Origin: an unidentified bacterial endosymbiont
Lineage (GTDB): Bacteria > Pseudomonadota > Gammaproteobacteria > Enterobacterales > Enterobacteriaceae
NCBI RefSeq assembly: GCF_918797525.1
Contig: NZ_OU963893.1
Span: 2,418,001 to 2,482,000 of the forward strand
Length of the DNA stretch: 64,000 nucleotides
Reading direction: 5' to 3'
A model generated the notes under the pieces. It had not been told where the DNA came from. It did not search any database and was given only the letters and a program-made list of their open reading frames with translations. The position numbers were made by a program, and so were the translations under genes. Position 1 is the stretch's first letter, and each line of letters opens with the position of its first letter. Positions 63,887-64,000 of this stretch are shown here, piece after piece.

Positions 63887-64000
63887 TCAGTTTCTGAATC
63901 CGATTCTTCTATTTTCTTGCGTCTCTCTAACATAGGGTATTTCTGCCGCAATCGTTATGCCGAAGGCAAAGGTGGTGACAGTGGCTACCGCAGGCTGTGT
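63887..64000 (-). CDS. 3' end of an unidentified gene (5' part outside window)
   Basis: A minus-strand frame open at the window edge gives 37 residues (PAVATVTTFAFGITIAAEIP, ending RRIGFRN) before a TGA at 63887. The hydrophobic stretch suggests a membrane segment. Too short to identify. An alternative short frame on the same strand ends at 63850 (WTEDGWDDR). Which is real depends on sequence beyond the edge. Confidence 0.35.
   Translation of the reverse strand, partial: TQPAVATVTTFAFGITIAAEIPYVRETQENRRIGFRN

Noticed and set aside
1..64000. tRNA genes, integrases or CRISPR arrays marking the island
   Set aside because: I looked for cloverleaf-like sequence, regular spaced repeats and integrase motifs and found none in the window; the boundaries must lie outside.

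Overview
The window reads as a pathogenicity-type island of a Gram-negative enteric bacterium (Enterobacterales, closest in gene content to Salmonella among genera I know). Nearly every gene in the core has a recognisable Salmonella SPI-1 or SPI-2 type III secretion (T3SS) homologue. Gene order, gene losses and sequence divergence differ from the standard Salmonella layout, so I do not name a species.

Layout: (1) 1-9.2 kb, accessory left flank: 5' part of a PqaA-like gene, a LysM/inverse-autotransporter adhesin, a short HilA-like remnant, a CesT-type chaperone next to a small unrecognised (effector-like) gene, and three peptidoglycan-hydrolase genes (amidase, NlpC/P60 lipoprotein, DUF1460 protein). 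(2) 9.5-9.83 kb, decayed coding remnants. (3) 9.9-28.7 kb, a SPI-2-like T3SS in one direction: ssaBCDE, sseABCD, ssaGHIJ, sctK, ssaKLMVNOPQ, an inserted antisense gene, then ssaRSTU. The chaperone genes sscA/sscB and effector genes sseE/F/G are absent, and the ATPase gene ssaN carries a frameshift. (4) 28.8-30.5 kb, a SopB/SigD-type phosphoinositide phosphatase effector on the minus strand. (5) 30.7-50.8 kb, a SPI-1-like T3SS: iagB, invFGEABCIJ, spaOPQRS, sicA, sipBCD, and a large unrecognised protein where SipA would be expected. (6) 51-54.3 kb, an orphan PstS-type phosphate-binding protein and a short HilA (DNA-binding half only) whose last codons are hit by a 916-bp IS5-family element. (7) 54.3-57.7 kb, the SPI-2 regulators ssrB/ssrA on the minus strand. 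(8) 58.1-62.7 kb, the SPI-1 needle-base operon prgHIJK-orgAB (orgA frameshifted), a small gene and a lipoprotein gene. (9) 62.9-64 kb, an AmiD amidase lipoprotein, a terminator and the 3' end of an unidentified gene.

Working together: the prg/org/inv/spa products form a SPI-1-type injectisome whose transcription would be led by HilA and InvF (with SicA as co-activator). The ssa/sse products form a SPI-2-type injectisome expected to be driven by SsrA/SsrB. In Salmonella these are two distant islands. Here both systems and both regulators lie within about 53 kb, with ssrAB placed between hilA and prgH. Three genes (ssaN, orgA, and the insert between ssaQ and ssaR) show single-base frameshifts at or beside G/C runs; whether these are real or read errors is the main uncertainty about function.
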